Assembly: GCA_937893675.1 (NCBI GenBank)
Contig: CALBGI010000021.1
Location: forward strand, 1 to 64,000
Length of the DNA stretch: 64,000 nt
Origin: an uncultured Blautia sp.
GTDB lineage: Bacteria > Bacillota > Clostridia > Lachnospirales > Lachnospiraceae
Direction of reading: 5' to 3'
The position numbers and the translations under genes were made by a program. Positions 43,081 to 52,065 of the stretch are shown piece after piece. Each line of letters starts with the position of its first letter. Position 1 is the stretch's first letter. The notes below the pieces were generated by a model, which saw only the letters and a list, made by a program, of their open reading frames with translations, was not told the DNA's origin and did no database searches.

Positions 43081-44207
43081 TGGGCGGCCACGCAAGATAC
43101 TCGCCATCGTCAGGCAAGAGACGTCTGGAATGCCCTCCATCGTTACTGTTGGAGGAGCAGTTCCCAGATGAAGAGTCACCCTTTGCAGCAGAGGGTACTG
43201 CCGGACATGCGATGGCAGAGTATCTCATCAATAAGTATCTGAAGAAAAGAACCAAAAGACCTGTATCTGATTATTATTCGGATGAGCTGCTTGAAGCAGT
43301 GGATGATTATGTGGAATATAACATCGGCCAGATCGAACAGGCAAGAAAGGATTGTGATGACCCATTCATCGGAGTGGAACTGAAGGTCAGCCTTGCACAC
43401 AGAATCAGGGACTGCTTTGGTACTGCAGATATGGTGGTGGTTGATTCCCATAAGATCCACATTATCGATCTGAAGCTCGGCAAGGGCGTGGTGGTCGATG
43501 CGGAACAGAATGTCCAGCTTATGATCTATGGACTTGGAGTTCTGGACATGCTTGGTTTCTTATATGAGATCGACACGGTGGAACTTACCATCGTCCAGCC
43601 GAGGATCGAACATTTTTCCACTTGGGAGATATCAGCCGAGGAGCTGCTTGTATGGGGAAAGGATGTTTTTGAACTGGGAGCAGCAAAGGCTCTTGCCGGA
43701 GAGGGAGAGTTTAAAGCCGGAGACCACTGCCGATTCTGCAAGGCAAGATTTACATGCCGTGCAAGGGCAGAGGGATACCTGAAACTTGCCCAGATGGAAT
43801 TTGCCGAGCCGGCCCTTATGTCGGATGAGGAAATTGCAGAGGTTCTTTCCAAGGCAGATGCCCTGAAGAAATGGGCAGAAGAAGTTTACACCTACGCACA
43901 GAATGAAGCGGTGGTCAACCACAAGGAATGGCCGGGATACAAGCTCGTTCTGGGAAGAAGCAACCGTAAATATACGGACGAAGATGAAGTGGCAGAGGCA
44001 GCACAGAAAGCCGGATACACGGACATCTATAAAAAGAGCCTGATTGGCATTACCGAGATGGAAAGGCTGATGGGCAAAAAGAAATTTAATGAGATCCTTG
44101 GTTCACTGGTGTACAAGCCCGACGGCAAGGTCACACTGGTGCCGGATTCAGATAAAAGAGAAGCAGTTAAAACAGCAACCGCAGAAGCGGATTTTAAGGA
44201 GGACTAA
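43080..44207 (+). CDS. DUF2800 Cas4-like PD-(D/E)xK nuclease
   Basis: A 375-aa protein of the phage DUF2800 family. The AEGTAGHAMAE helix, the catalytic IIDLKLGKG (D-x-K) near residue 132 and the C-terminal cysteines (CRFCKARFTC near residue 218) fit a RecB/Cas4-type exonuclease with an iron-sulphur or zinc site. It probably works in phage recombination with DUF2815, which follows. Confidence 0.85.
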   Translation: MGGHARYSPSSGKRRLECPPSLLLEEQFPDEESPFAAEGTAGHAMAEYLINKYLKKRTKRPVSDYYSDELLEAVDDYVEYNIGQIEQARKDCDDPFIGVELKVSLAHRIRDCFGTADMVVVDSHKIHIIDLKLGKGVVVDAEQNVQLMIYGLGVLDMLGFLYEIDTVELTIVQPRIEHFSTWEISAEELLVWGKDVFELGAAKALAGEGEFKAGDHCRFCKARFTCRARAEGYLKLAQMEFAEPALMSDEEIAEVLSKADALKKWAEEVYTYAQNEAVVNHKEWPGYKLVLGRSNRKYTDEDEVAEAAQKAGYTDIYKKSLIGITEMERLMGKKKFNEILGSLVYKPDGKVTLVPDSDKREAVKTATAEADFKED

Positions 44208-44210
44208 ATT

Positions 44211-44753
44211 ATGACAACAGCTAATTTAACAAAAGTAATCGTACCATGCAGACTCAGCTATGCACACCTGTGGGAGCCGGACTCCATCAACGGAAGCGAA
44301 CCGAAGTATTCCGTATCCTGCATCATCGACAAGAATGATAAGGAGACCATTGCCAAGATCAAGAAGGCAATTGAGGTAGCAAAGGATGAAGGTAAAGGCA
44401 AGTGGGGCGGTAAGATCCCGGCAAACCTGAAGACACCGCTCAGAGACGGTGACATTGACAGACCTGAAGACGAGGCGTATGCGGATAGCATGTTCCTGAA
44501 CGCCAACAGCAAACAGGCCCCTCAGATCGTGGACAGACAGGTACAGCCGATCCTTGACCAGAGCGAGGTATATTCCGGCTGCTACGGAAGGGTATCCATT
44601 ACTTTCTACGCTTACAACAGCAACGGAAATAAGGGTATCGCAGCAGGACTTGGAAATGTACAGAAGTTAAGGGACGGAGAGCCTCTCGGTTCCAGAGCTA
44701 ATGCCAAGGATGAGTTCGAGGCAGTGGATGCAGAGGATGATTTCCTCGCATAG
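44211..44753 (+). CDS. DUF2815 single-stranded-DNA-binding-like protein
   Basis: A 180-aa protein of the DUF2815 family, an OB-fold ssDNA-binding type found with DUF2800 and family A polymerases in phages. Features include KVIVPCRLSYAHLWEPDS, many aromatic/beta segments and an acidic tail (EFEAVDAEDDFLA) like that of SSB proteins. It would coat replicating phage DNA. Confidence 0.85.
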   Translation: MTTANLTKVIVPCRLSYAHLWEPDSINGSEPKYSVSCIIDKNDKETIAKIKKAIEVAKDEGKGKWGGKIPANLKTPLRDGDIDRPEDEAYADSMFLNANSKQAPQIVDRQVQPILDQSEVYSGCYGRVSITFYAYNSNGNKGIAAGLGNVQKLRDGEPLGSRANAKDEFEAVDAEDDFLA

Positions 44754-44775
44754 GAGCATAACGGCAGTATTAAAC

Positions 44776-44798
44776 CGGGCGGTGGTTTCCACCGTCCG
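44776..44798 (+). other. intercistronic hairpin, copy 1 of a repeated element
   Basis: A 10-bp stem (CGGGCGGTGG with CCACCGTCCG) is followed by TGTACATAAAGGA. A closely similar hairpin plus CGTGTACATAGAAGG lies before the HNH gene at 53570. The shared block ends in the ribosome site. Confidence 0.6.
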
Positions 44799-44822
44799 TG
44801 TACATAAAGGATATGTTATTTC

Positions 44823-44993
44823 ATGGAAGAACTGATGAAGGAGCTTAACAGCATAAAGAAATATATCCCATATAACACATACCGCACCATCAAGGGGCAG
44901 ATGAAGTCCGGCAATATGGCAGCAGCAAGAACGGGGATCAACAGAATAAAGAAAAGAGTGGAGGGACAGGCTTATGGACACACTTGCAATTGA
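44823..44993 (+). CDS. small phage protein upstream of the polymerase
   Basis: A 56-aa basic, helical protein (MEELMKELNSIKKYIPYNTY start). AAGGA lies upstream, and its end overlaps the polymerase start by 20 bases. Small basic proteins in this place are common in related phages; function unknown. Confidence 0.6.
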   Translation: MEELMKELNSIKKYIPYNTYRTIKGQMKSGNMAAARTGINRIKKRVEGQAYGHTCN

Positions 44994-46908
44994 TATTGAA
45001 ACTTACTCAGATGTATCGCTCCCGGACTGCGGAGTACATAGATATGCAGCATCGGAGCAGTTCGAGATTCTTTTATTTGCATACAGTCTGAATGACGAAC
45101 CGACAAGGATCATTGACCTTGCATCCGGGCAGACGATGCCGGATGAGATCATGGAATGCCTTATGGATGATTCCGTGGTAAAAACAGCATTCAATGCTGC
45201 CTTTGAGCGTAACTGTATCAACCGATTCTTCGGGCTTTCCTTAAAGCCGGAAGGATGGAGATGCACGGCAGTTCAGGCCTCCATGCTGTCGCTCCCGCTG
45301 TCACTGGAAGGTGTGGGGAAAGCACTCAACCTTGATAAGAAGAAAATGTCGGAAGGAAAAGACCTCATCCGCTATTTCTGTATGCCGTGCAAGCCTACCA
45401 AGGCAAACGGGGGCAGGACAAGAAACCTTCCATCTGATGCTCCTGAGAAATGGGAGCTGTTCAAGACATACTGCATCCGTGACGTGGATGTGGAAAAACA
45501 GATCAGAAATAAGCTGGCGAAATTCCCTATAACAGACAGGGAACAGGAGCTTTACTGCATGGACCAGAGGATCAATGACCGTGGAATCATGGTTGACCGT
45601 GAACTGATCAGCCATGCAGTGGCGTGTGACCTTTTATATAAGGAAGCAGCATCCAAGAGGGCCTATGAGATATCGGGACTGGAAAATCCCAACAGCGTAT
45701 CACAGCTTAAGGACTGGCTGAATGAAAAAGGCATTGAGGTGGATTCCCTTGCCAAGGCTGCCGTGGAAGAACTGGTGGAAAAAACGGAAGGGGAAGTATC
45801 CGAGATGATGAAGCTCAGGCTTTCCATGTCAAAGACCTCGGTAAAGAAATATGAGGCAATGGAACGCTCCGTCTGCCCTGATGGGAGGGTGCATGGATTA
45901 TTACAGTTTTACGGGGCCAACCGTACAGGAAGATGGGCCGGCAGACTTGTACAGATCCACAACCTTCCACAGAACCACATGGAAGATCTGGAACTGGCAC
46001 GTTCCATCGTAAAGGAAGGCAGATATGACCTTGTGGAGCTTTTGTACGGTTCCACCCCGGAGGTGCTGTCGGAACTGATCCGTACCGCATTCGTGGCAAA
46101 GCCGGGATGCAGATTCATCGTCAGCGACTTTTCCGCAATCGAGGCGAGAGTCATGGGATACCTTGCCGGAGAGGGATGGGTCATGGAGGAGTTCTGTGGT
46201 GCAGGAAAGATCTATGAGCAGACGGCATCCAAGATGTTCCATATCCCGATCGAAGAAATCACAAAAGGAAGCCCGTACCGTGCAAGGGGAAAAGTGGCAT
46301 CACTCGCCTGTCAGTATGGCGGTGCGGAAGGCGCGCTTGTCAGCATGGGAGCATTAAATTTTGTGGAAGAAGAGGAACTGAAGGGGCTGGTACAGTCGTG
46401 GCGGACGGCAAATCCGCACATCGTGAATTACTGGTATGAAATTGATGGTGCGGTAAAGGCAGCCGTGAAGGAGCGGAAGATGACAACGGTCGGAAGGGTA
46501 ACGGTATATTACCAGTCCGGGATGTTAAAGATTGCACTGCCGTCAGGAAGGGTGCTGTCTTATGTAAGACCGAGGATGACCGTGAACCGATTCGGTTCGG
46601 AAAGTGTCAGTTATGAAGGTGTCGGCACGAACCGCAAGTGGACGAGGATCGAATCTTACGGGGCGAAATTCTGTGAGAACATCGTTCAGGCAACCGCAAG
46701 GGATGTACTGGCAGAAGCGATGCTGCGTCTGGAAAAGAAGGGATTTGATATTGTGTGCCACATCCATGATGAAGTGGTGCTTGAAGTGCCGGAGGGGACA
46801 TCTTCGGTGGAAGAAGTAAATGAGATCATGGCGGTATGCCCTGACTGGTGTGAGGGGCTTCCGCTTAAGGCTGCCGGATTTGAAAGTCCGTTTTACAAGA
46901 AAGATTAG
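44974..46908 (+). CDS. phage DNA polymerase, family A
   Basis: Replicative phage polymerase of 644 aa. The 3'-5' exonuclease domain starts at once (DIETYS, D7 and E9). The polymerase domain has motif A SDFSAIEARV (Asp385), the fingers region RARGKVASLACQYGG and motif C HDEVVLE (Asp599). There is no 5'-3' exonuclease. Its neighbours VapE, SSB-like and Cas4-like proteins form the replication module. Confidence 0.95.
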   Translation: MDTLAIDIETYSDVSLPDCGVHRYAASEQFEILLFAYSLNDEPTRIIDLASGQTMPDEIMECLMDDSVVKTAFNAAFERNCINRFFGLSLKPEGWRCTAVQASMLSLPLSLEGVGKALNLDKKKMSEGKDLIRYFCMPCKPTKANGGRTRNLPSDAPEKWELFKTYCIRDVDVEKQIRNKLAKFPITDREQELYCMDQRINDRGIMVDRELISHAVACDLLYKEAASKRAYEISGLENPNSVSQLKDWLNEKGIEVDSLAKAAVEELVEKTEGEVSEMMKLRLSMSKTSVKKYEAMERSVCPDGRVHGLLQFYGANRTGRWAGRLVQIHNLPQNHMEDLELARSIVKEGRYDLVELLYGSTPEVLSELIRTAFVAKPGCRFIVSDFSAIEARVMGYLAGEGWVMEEFCGAGKIYEQTASKMFHIPIEEITKGSPYRARGKVASLACQYGGAEGALVSMGALNFVEEEELKGLVQSWRTANPHIVNYWYEIDGAVKAAVKERKMTTVGRVTVYYQSGMLKIALPSGRVLSYVRPRMTVNRFGSESVSYEGVGTNRKWTRIESYGAKFCENIVQATARDVLAEAMLRLEKKGFDIVCHIHDEVVLEVPEGTSSVEEVNEIMAVCPDWCEGLPLKAAGFESPFYKKD

Positions 46909-46919
46909 GAGGCAGAAAC

Positions 46920-49304
46920 ATGTTTGTATCAATCGGAAACTCAAGAATGGATAAAAAGTTTAACTGCACGGATATGGCATACGAAGATTTTGTCAGCCGT
47001 CTGTCCAAGACAAAATATACTGCGGAAACAATGGAGCAGTACAGGAAGATGCCGAAAGGGCAGCAGGACAATATCAAGGATGTCGGAGGTTTCGTGCTTG
47101 GAAAGCTGAAGGGCGGACGCAGGAAGAAGGACTGCGTGATTTCCAGATCCGCCATCACGCTTGATATGGATTACGGAACACAGGGCATCATAGATGAACT
47201 GGAAATGTTCTTTGACATGAAGATGGTGGTGTATTCCACACATAAGCATACGCCGGAGAAACCGAGACTGCGTATCATCATATTCCTGACAAGGGATGTG
47301 ACACCCGATGAGTACGGGGCAGTCAGCCGTATGCTTGCATCGGATATCGGTATCGAGCTTTTTGATGATTCCACCTATGAACCATCAAGACTCATGTACT
47401 GGCCGAGTACTTCCAGTGACGGTGAGTATGTGTTTCAGGAAATCGAGGGGGACGAAGTTGATCCCGATGAAGTGCTGTCACGTTACAAGGACTGGCATGA
47501 TGTATCCGCATGGCCGGTAAGCAACCGTCAGGCATCCGTGGTACAGAGGAATATAAAAAAACAGGCAGACCCGCTTTCGAAGGACGGACTGATCGGGGCA
47601 TTCAACCGGACATACACGGTGACACAGGCTATTGATAAATTCATCCCGGATGTGTACAGGCATTCAAGGGCAATCCCCGGTAGATATGATTATATCCCGG
47701 CGGATTCGGCTGCCGGAGTCGTGGTCTACGATGACCTGTTCGTATACAGCCACCATGCCACAGATCCATGCTGCGGAAAGCTGATGAATGCGTTTGATGT
47801 GGTAAGGCTTCATAAATTCGGGGACAAGGATGCAAGGGCAGCCGAAGGGACAGAGCCGGGAAAACTCCCTTCTTTCAAAGCAATGCAGGATTTTGTATCT
47901 GCAGATGAAGAAGTAAAGAACACGCTTGCAAAAGAAAGACAGGAGCTGGCAGTACAGGAATTTTCCGCAGAGCCGGATGAGGACTGGCAGAATAAACTGG
48001 TACTCGACCGCAGGGGAAACATCAAAGATACACTGCAGAACATCGCACTGATCATCCGCAACGATGAGAATTTCAAACACATCGTGTATAACGAGTTCAA
48101 GGATACCATTGATGTCATCGGTCCGCTTCCGTGGAAACAGGTAAAGCCCGGATGGAACGATTCCGACCTTGCAAATGCAAAGGTGTATTTCGAGAGGGTG
48201 TACGGGATCTGGTCACCGACCAAGTTTAAGGATGCACTGCTTGCCGTGGTGTCATCCGACAGGCTTTATCATCCGATCAAGGATTATTTTGCAACGCTTC
48301 ACTGGGACGGACAGGAGCGTATCGATACACTGCTTATCGACTACTTCGGTGCGAAAGATTCACCGTATACAAGGGCAGTCATCCGCAAGACACTGGTGGC
48401 GGCGGTAGCACGTATCTATAAGCCGGGAGTAAAGTTCGACTCCATCCTCGTGCTGAACGGTCCGCAGGGAATGGGAAAATCCACTTTCTTTGCCATCCTT
48501 GGAAAGCAGTGGTTCTCGGATTCCTTATCCATTTCGGATATGAGGGATAAGACTGCTGCCGAGAAGCTGCTCGGAAACTGGATACTTGAGATCAGCGAGA
48601 TGAATGGTATCCGCAAGACGGAAGTCGAGGTAGTAAAATCCTTTGTCACCCGTCAGGATGATAAGTTCCGTCAGGCATACGGAGTCAATGTAGAGTCCCA
48701 TCCAAGAAAATGCATCATCGTGGGAAGCACCAACTCCGAGGGCGGATTTTTACGTGACGTAACAGGAAACAGAAGGTTCTGGCCGGTGCATGTGCCAGGA
48801 ATAGGAAAACACCATCCGTGGGAGCTTGACTGTGTCGACCAGATCTGGGCAGAAGCAATCCATCTGTATAACGAAGGCGAGGAGCTGTTCTTAAAAGGTG
48901 CGGAGGCAGAGGAAGCATATAAGATGCAGCAGGAGGCAATGGAGTCGGATGACCGTGAAGGAATTGTGCAGGATTACCTCGACAGACTGCTGCCGGATAA
49001 CTGGGCATCGATGGATATCTACCAGAGAAGGGCATTCCTTGGCGGTGGTGAGTTTGAGACAGTTGGTGTAAAGGGAACGGTCATGCGTGAGCGTGTGTGC
49101 ATCATGGAGATCTGGGTGGAGTGCTTCGGTAAGGAGCGCCAGAACTTAAAGAAGGCAGATTCCTATGAGATCGAAGGCATCTTAAACAAGATCGGGGGAT
49201 GGAAGAAGTATGATTCCAATACCACGGGCAAGACCAAAGTCCCCCTTTACGGAGTGCAGAAGACTTTTGTGCGGATGGATGAGAAACCAGAGGAAACCCG
49301 TTAG
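46920..49304 (+). CDS. VapE-type primase-helicase
   Basis: A 794-aa protein. The N-terminal part (about 20-200) looks like an archaeo-eukaryotic primase, with LDMDYG (D-x-D) and a later H-x-P-R-L-R segment. The C-terminal VapE/D5-like AAA+ helicase has P-loop GPQGMGKST (514-522) and Walker B ILEISEMNG near residue 560. It would prime and unwind phage DNA for the polymerase just upstream. Confidence 0.9.
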   Translation: MFVSIGNSRMDKKFNCTDMAYEDFVSRLSKTKYTAETMEQYRKMPKGQQDNIKDVGGFVLGKLKGGRRKKDCVISRSAITLDMDYGTQGIIDELEMFFDMKMVVYSTHKHTPEKPRLRIIIFLTRDVTPDEYGAVSRMLASDIGIELFDDSTYEPSRLMYWPSTSSDGEYVFQEIEGDEVDPDEVLSRYKDWHDVSAWPVSNRQASVVQRNIKKQADPLSKDGLIGAFNRTYTVTQAIDKFIPDVYRHSRAIPGRYDYIPADSAAGVVVYDDLFVYSHHATDPCCGKLMNAFDVVRLHKFGDKDARAAEGTEPGKLPSFKAMQDFVSADEEVKNTLAKERQELAVQEFSAEPDEDWQNKLVLDRRGNIKDTLQNIALIIRNDENFKHIVYNEFKDTIDVIGPLPWKQVKPGWNDSDLANAKVYFERVYGIWSPTKFKDALLAVVSSDRLYHPIKDYFATLHWDGQERIDTLLIDYFGAKDSPYTRAVIRKTLVAAVARIYKPGVKFDSILVLNGPQGMGKSTFFAILGKQWFSDSLSISDMRDKTAAEKLLGNWILEISEMNGIRKTEVEVVKSFVTRQDDKFRQAYGVNVESHPRKCIIVGSTNSEGGFLRDVTGNRRFWPVHVPGIGKHHPWELDCVDQIWAEAIHLYNEGEELFLKGAEAEEAYKMQQEAMESDDREGIVQDYLDRLLPDNWASMDIYQRRAFLGGGEFETVGVKGTVMRERVCIMEIWVECFGKERQNLKKADSYEIEGILNKIGGWKKYDSNTTGKTKVPLYGVQKTFVRMDEKPEETR

Positions 49305-49406
49305 GCGGTTTCCGAGGTTTCCCAGATGCAGATGGGCAACGGTAGTCGGAAACCGTGCTGACACCTTGGAAAATAAGGGGTTGCGGTTCTTAGTTTCCCA
49401 GTTTCC
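49292..49406. repeat. cluster of GTTTCC repeats after the primase-helicase, candidate origin
   Basis: Six exact GTTTCC/GGAAAC hexamers occur within 115 bp (49292, 49308, 49317, 49348, 49393, 49401). Two belong to a 10-bp inverted repeat (CGGTTTCCGA with TCGGAAACCG, 49306-49355). The rest of the 217-base gap is AT-rich. An iteron-like origin is possible but unproven. Confidence 0.4.
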
Positions 49407-49521
49407 CATTAAATCCAGTTGAGAATTAAAAATAAAGATAAAAAGAGCAATTCATGTGTATATGCGCGTATAGGAGTTAAAGGCATATGGCAACCGCAAT
49501 CGGCAAAGGAGGTATCTGGTT

Positions 49522-49803
49522 TTGCTAGAAAGTACAGTAGAGAGACATTTGAGGGAAGAAGCAAAAAAGCGTAACGGCCTGGCATTAAAATTCGTATCAC
49601 CCGGTATGAATGGAGTGCCTGACCGCATCGTCCTGATGCCGGACGGGAAAATGGCATTTGTGGAACTGAAAGCACCGGGGAAGAAGCCGAGACCTCTTCA
49701 GCTGAAGAGAAAGAGGATGCTTGAGAGGTTAGGCTTCCCCGTTTATGTAGTTGATAATATCGAACAGATCGGAGGTATCCTTGATGAAATACAAAGCACA
49801 TGA
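49522..49803 (+). CDS. VRR-NUC domain nuclease
   Basis: A 93-aa stand-alone VRR-NUC (PD-(D/E)xK) nuclease. Catalytic residues are in GVPDRIVLM and FVELKAPG. This minimal form is typical of phages, next to a SNF2-type helicase, and may resolve branched DNA. TTG start nine bases after AAAGGAGG. Confidence 0.85.
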   Translation: MLESTVERHLREEAKKRNGLALKFVSPGMNGVPDRIVLMPDGKMAFVELKAPGKKPRPLQLKRKRMLERLGFPVYVVDNIEQIGGILDEIQST

Positions 49804-51157
49804 TTATCAGCAGTATGCAACAGATTTTATAATCGAACATCCCGTGAGCTGCCTGATCCTTGACATGGGACTTGGAAAAACGGTCATCACGCTCACGGCA
49901 CTGTGGCTTCTGCTGTTTGATTATTTTGAAGTAAGGCGGGTGTTGGTGATTGCACCAAAACGTGTGGCAGAGACCACATGGCCGGCAGAGATAAAAAAGT
50001 GGGAGCATCTTTACGGCATGACATTTGCCGTGGCAATGGGAACTGCAGGGCAGAGAAAGGAAGCTCTTCTGTCGGGAGCCGATGTGACGATCATCGGAAG
50101 GGACAATGTTTCCTGGATGACAAAAAACATATTTTTTGATTTTGACATGGTCGTGATCGATGAGCTGTCAAGCTTCAAGTCCCCAAAGGCACAGAGGTTC
50201 AAAGACCTGAAAAAAGTAAGGCCGATGGCAAAGTGGGTGGTCGGACTTACCGGAACACCGGGAAATCTTATGGACTTGTGGGCGGAGATAGGGATTCTTG
50301 ATATGGGGCAGAGGCTTGGGAGATTCATCAGTGGATACCGTGACAGGTTCTTTGTTCCGGATAAGCGTAACCGTGAGATCATCTTTTCCTACAAGCCGAG
50401 GGAAGGCGCTGAAGAAAAAATATATGAGCTGATCTCTGATATCAGCATTTCCATGAAGGCTGTTGATTATCTTGATATGCCGGAGCGTGTAAGCAACCGT
50501 GTATCCGTTACCATGTCAGAATCAGAACAGGCTCTTTATGACAGGATGGCAGATGAGATGGTCCTTGAATACGGAGAAGGACAGGACATCGATGCGGTAA
50601 ACGCAGCAGCACTTTCCAACAAGCTCCAGCAGATGGCAAACGGTGCTGTCTATGATGAATCCGGTAATGTCAGAAATATCCATGCCAGAAAACTGGATGC
50701 TTTGGAAGACCTTATTGAATCGGCAAATGGGAAACCGCTTCTGGTTGCGTACTGGTTCAAGCATGACAGGGAGAGGATATTAAAGAGATTTCCGGCAAGG
50801 GATATCAATACAAAGAAAGACATTGATGACTGGAATTCCGGAAAGATCCCTATTGCACTGATCCATCCGGCATCGGCAGGACACGGACTGAATCTTCAGG
50901 AGGGCGGTTCAACCATTGTATGGTTTTCACTTACATGGTCTCTTGAGTTATATCAGCAGCTTAATGCCAGACTTTATAGACAGGGGCAGAAACACACGGT
51001 TGTCATAGAGCATCTGGTAACGGATGGGACGGTCGATGAGGATATCCTTCATGCAATCGAGAGGAAGGACAATACACAGAATGCAATGATAGAAGCGGTA
51101 AAGGCAAGGATTGGAGGTATGGTGGATGACGGCAGAAGTAATGATGAAGGAATATAA
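49784..51157 (+). CDS. SNF2-family DNA helicase/translocase
   Basis: A 457-aa ATPase. Motif I DMGLGKT near residue 29, motif II VIDELSSF near residue 122, motif III GLTGTP, motif V SAGHGLNLQEGG and motif VI QLNARLYRQGQ. Phage SNF2 proteins with this VRR-NUC neighbour probably work in replication or recombination. ATG 49784 follows GGAGG by eight bases and overlaps the nuclease gene. Confidence 0.92.
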   Translation: MKYKAHDYQQYATDFIIEHPVSCLILDMGLGKTVITLTALWLLLFDYFEVRRVLVIAPKRVAETTWPAEIKKWEHLYGMTFAVAMGTAGQRKEALLSGADVTIIGRDNVSWMTKNIFFDFDMVVIDELSSFKSPKAQRFKDLKKVRPMAKWVVGLTGTPGNLMDLWAEIGILDMGQRLGRFISGYRDRFFVPDKRNREIIFSYKPREGAEEKIYELISDISISMKAVDYLDMPERVSNRVSVTMSESEQALYDRMADEMVLEYGEGQDIDAVNAAALSNKLQQMANGAVYDESGNVRNIHARKLDALEDLIESANGKPLLVAYWFKHDRERILKRFPARDINTKKDIDDWNSGKIPIALIHPASAGHGLNLQEGGSTIVWFSLTWSLELYQQLNARLYRQGQKHTVVIEHLVTDGTVDEDILHAIERKDNTQNAMIEAVKARIGGMVDDGRSNDEGI

Positions 51158-51611
51158 GAACATGAAAAAGGAACTGACCGTGACTGAGTTCCAGCTCCGT
51201 CAGTTTCAGGGAGTGAGCGAACAGGACATGATCGATTCCATGCTCTATTCCCATCCGGAAGGGGAAAGGGTGCAGACCAGCACTCTTTCTGATAAGACGG
51301 CAAACATAGCAATCAAGTACAGGACAGCAATCGAAAGGGAGAATGACGAGTGGTATGAATTCCTTTTCCACAGATATATGTTCCTGAAGGAAGAACTAGA
51401 TTTTTTCGAGCATGCAGTGAACGGACTGGATGAAAGACATAGAAGCATTATCAAGGATCTTCTGGATGAGGACATGACATGGGACATCATGATGGACAGA
51501 TACCATGTGAGCCATACGATGATAGCAAAGTACAGAAAAGCAGCATTGAAGGAACTTGATAAACAGTATGAACTGAGGGACAGACAGGTGGAAGCCTTTG
51601 TCCTCGGATAG
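51126..51611 (+). CDS. sigma-like phage transcription regulator (DUF1492/ArpU group)
   Basis: A 161-aa helical protein. Its C-terminal third (about 105-150, LDERHRSIIKDLLDEDMTWD, then HVSHTMIAKYRKAALKEL) resembles sigma region 4. This group controls late gene transcription in Firmicute phages. It overlaps the helicase gene; ATG 51126 follows GGAGG by eight bases. Confidence 0.8.
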   Translation: MTAEVMMKEYKNMKKELTVTEFQLRQFQGVSEQDMIDSMLYSHPEGERVQTSTLSDKTANIAIKYRTAIERENDEWYEFLFHRYMFLKEELDFFEHAVNGLDERHRSIIKDLLDEDMTWDIMMDRYHVSHTMIAKYRKAALKELDKQYELRDRQVEAFVLG

Positions 51612-51620
51612 GAGGTTTTT

Positions 51621-51977
51621 ATGTGTAAGCGTGGAGATATTTATTATGTGGATTTTGGAGAAAAAGATGGAAGCAAGCAAGGCGGTGTCCGTCCGGCACT
51701 GGTGGTAAGCAACAATAAGGCAAATAAGCATTCCCCTGTTGTTACGGTCGTTCCGCTTTCTGCAAGGGTGTGGAAGAAAAAGTATCTTCCGACCCATGTG
51801 CAGATTCCCAAAGGCAGCGGTCTGAATAAGCCGAGCATGGCTCTGGCGGAACAGGTGGAAACACTTGATAAGACAAGGCTTGGTGACAGAATCGGGGAAG
51901 TGCTGGATGACATGGTCATGGAACAGATCACCGTGGCACTTCAGATACAGATAGGTGCATATGCAGAGTACAATTAA
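51621..51977 (+). CDS. MazF/PemK-type endoribonuclease toxin
   Basis: A 118-aa MazF-fold protein (KRGDIYYVDFGE start, GGVRPALVVSNN, VTVVPLSA, PSMALAEQVETLDKTRL). MazF cuts mRNA at short sequences. No MazE-like antitoxin is seen next to it: the gene upstream is the sigma-like regulator and a terminator follows directly. It may be an orphan toxin, or use an antitoxin elsewhere. Confidence 0.88.
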   Translation: MCKRGDIYYVDFGEKDGSKQGGVRPALVVSNNKANKHSPVVTVVPLSARVWKKKYLPTHVQIPKGSGLNKPSMALAEQVETLDKTRLGDRIGEVLDDMVMEQITVALQIQIGAYAEYN

Positions 51978-52002
51978 GGCAGTCAGACGGCTGTCTTTTT
52001 TG
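51978..52002 (+). terminator. terminator of the early operon
   Basis: A 7-bp stem with G-U pairs (GGCAGTC with GGCTGTC) and AGAC loop is followed by six T. It begins at the mazF stop codon. Confidence 0.75.
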
Positions 52003-52003
52003 T

Positions 52004-52031
52004 TTGCACTATGGTAAAATCTTAATATGCT
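52004..52031 (+). promoter_or_regulatory. promoter of the EDxHD-type nuclease gene
   Basis: TTGCAC, a 16-base spacer and TATGCT lie directly after the preceding terminator. The gene is thus transcribed on its own. Confidence 0.5.
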
Positions 52032-52065
52032 TTTAATGTGTGAAATTGGGAAGGTGTGATATTTT

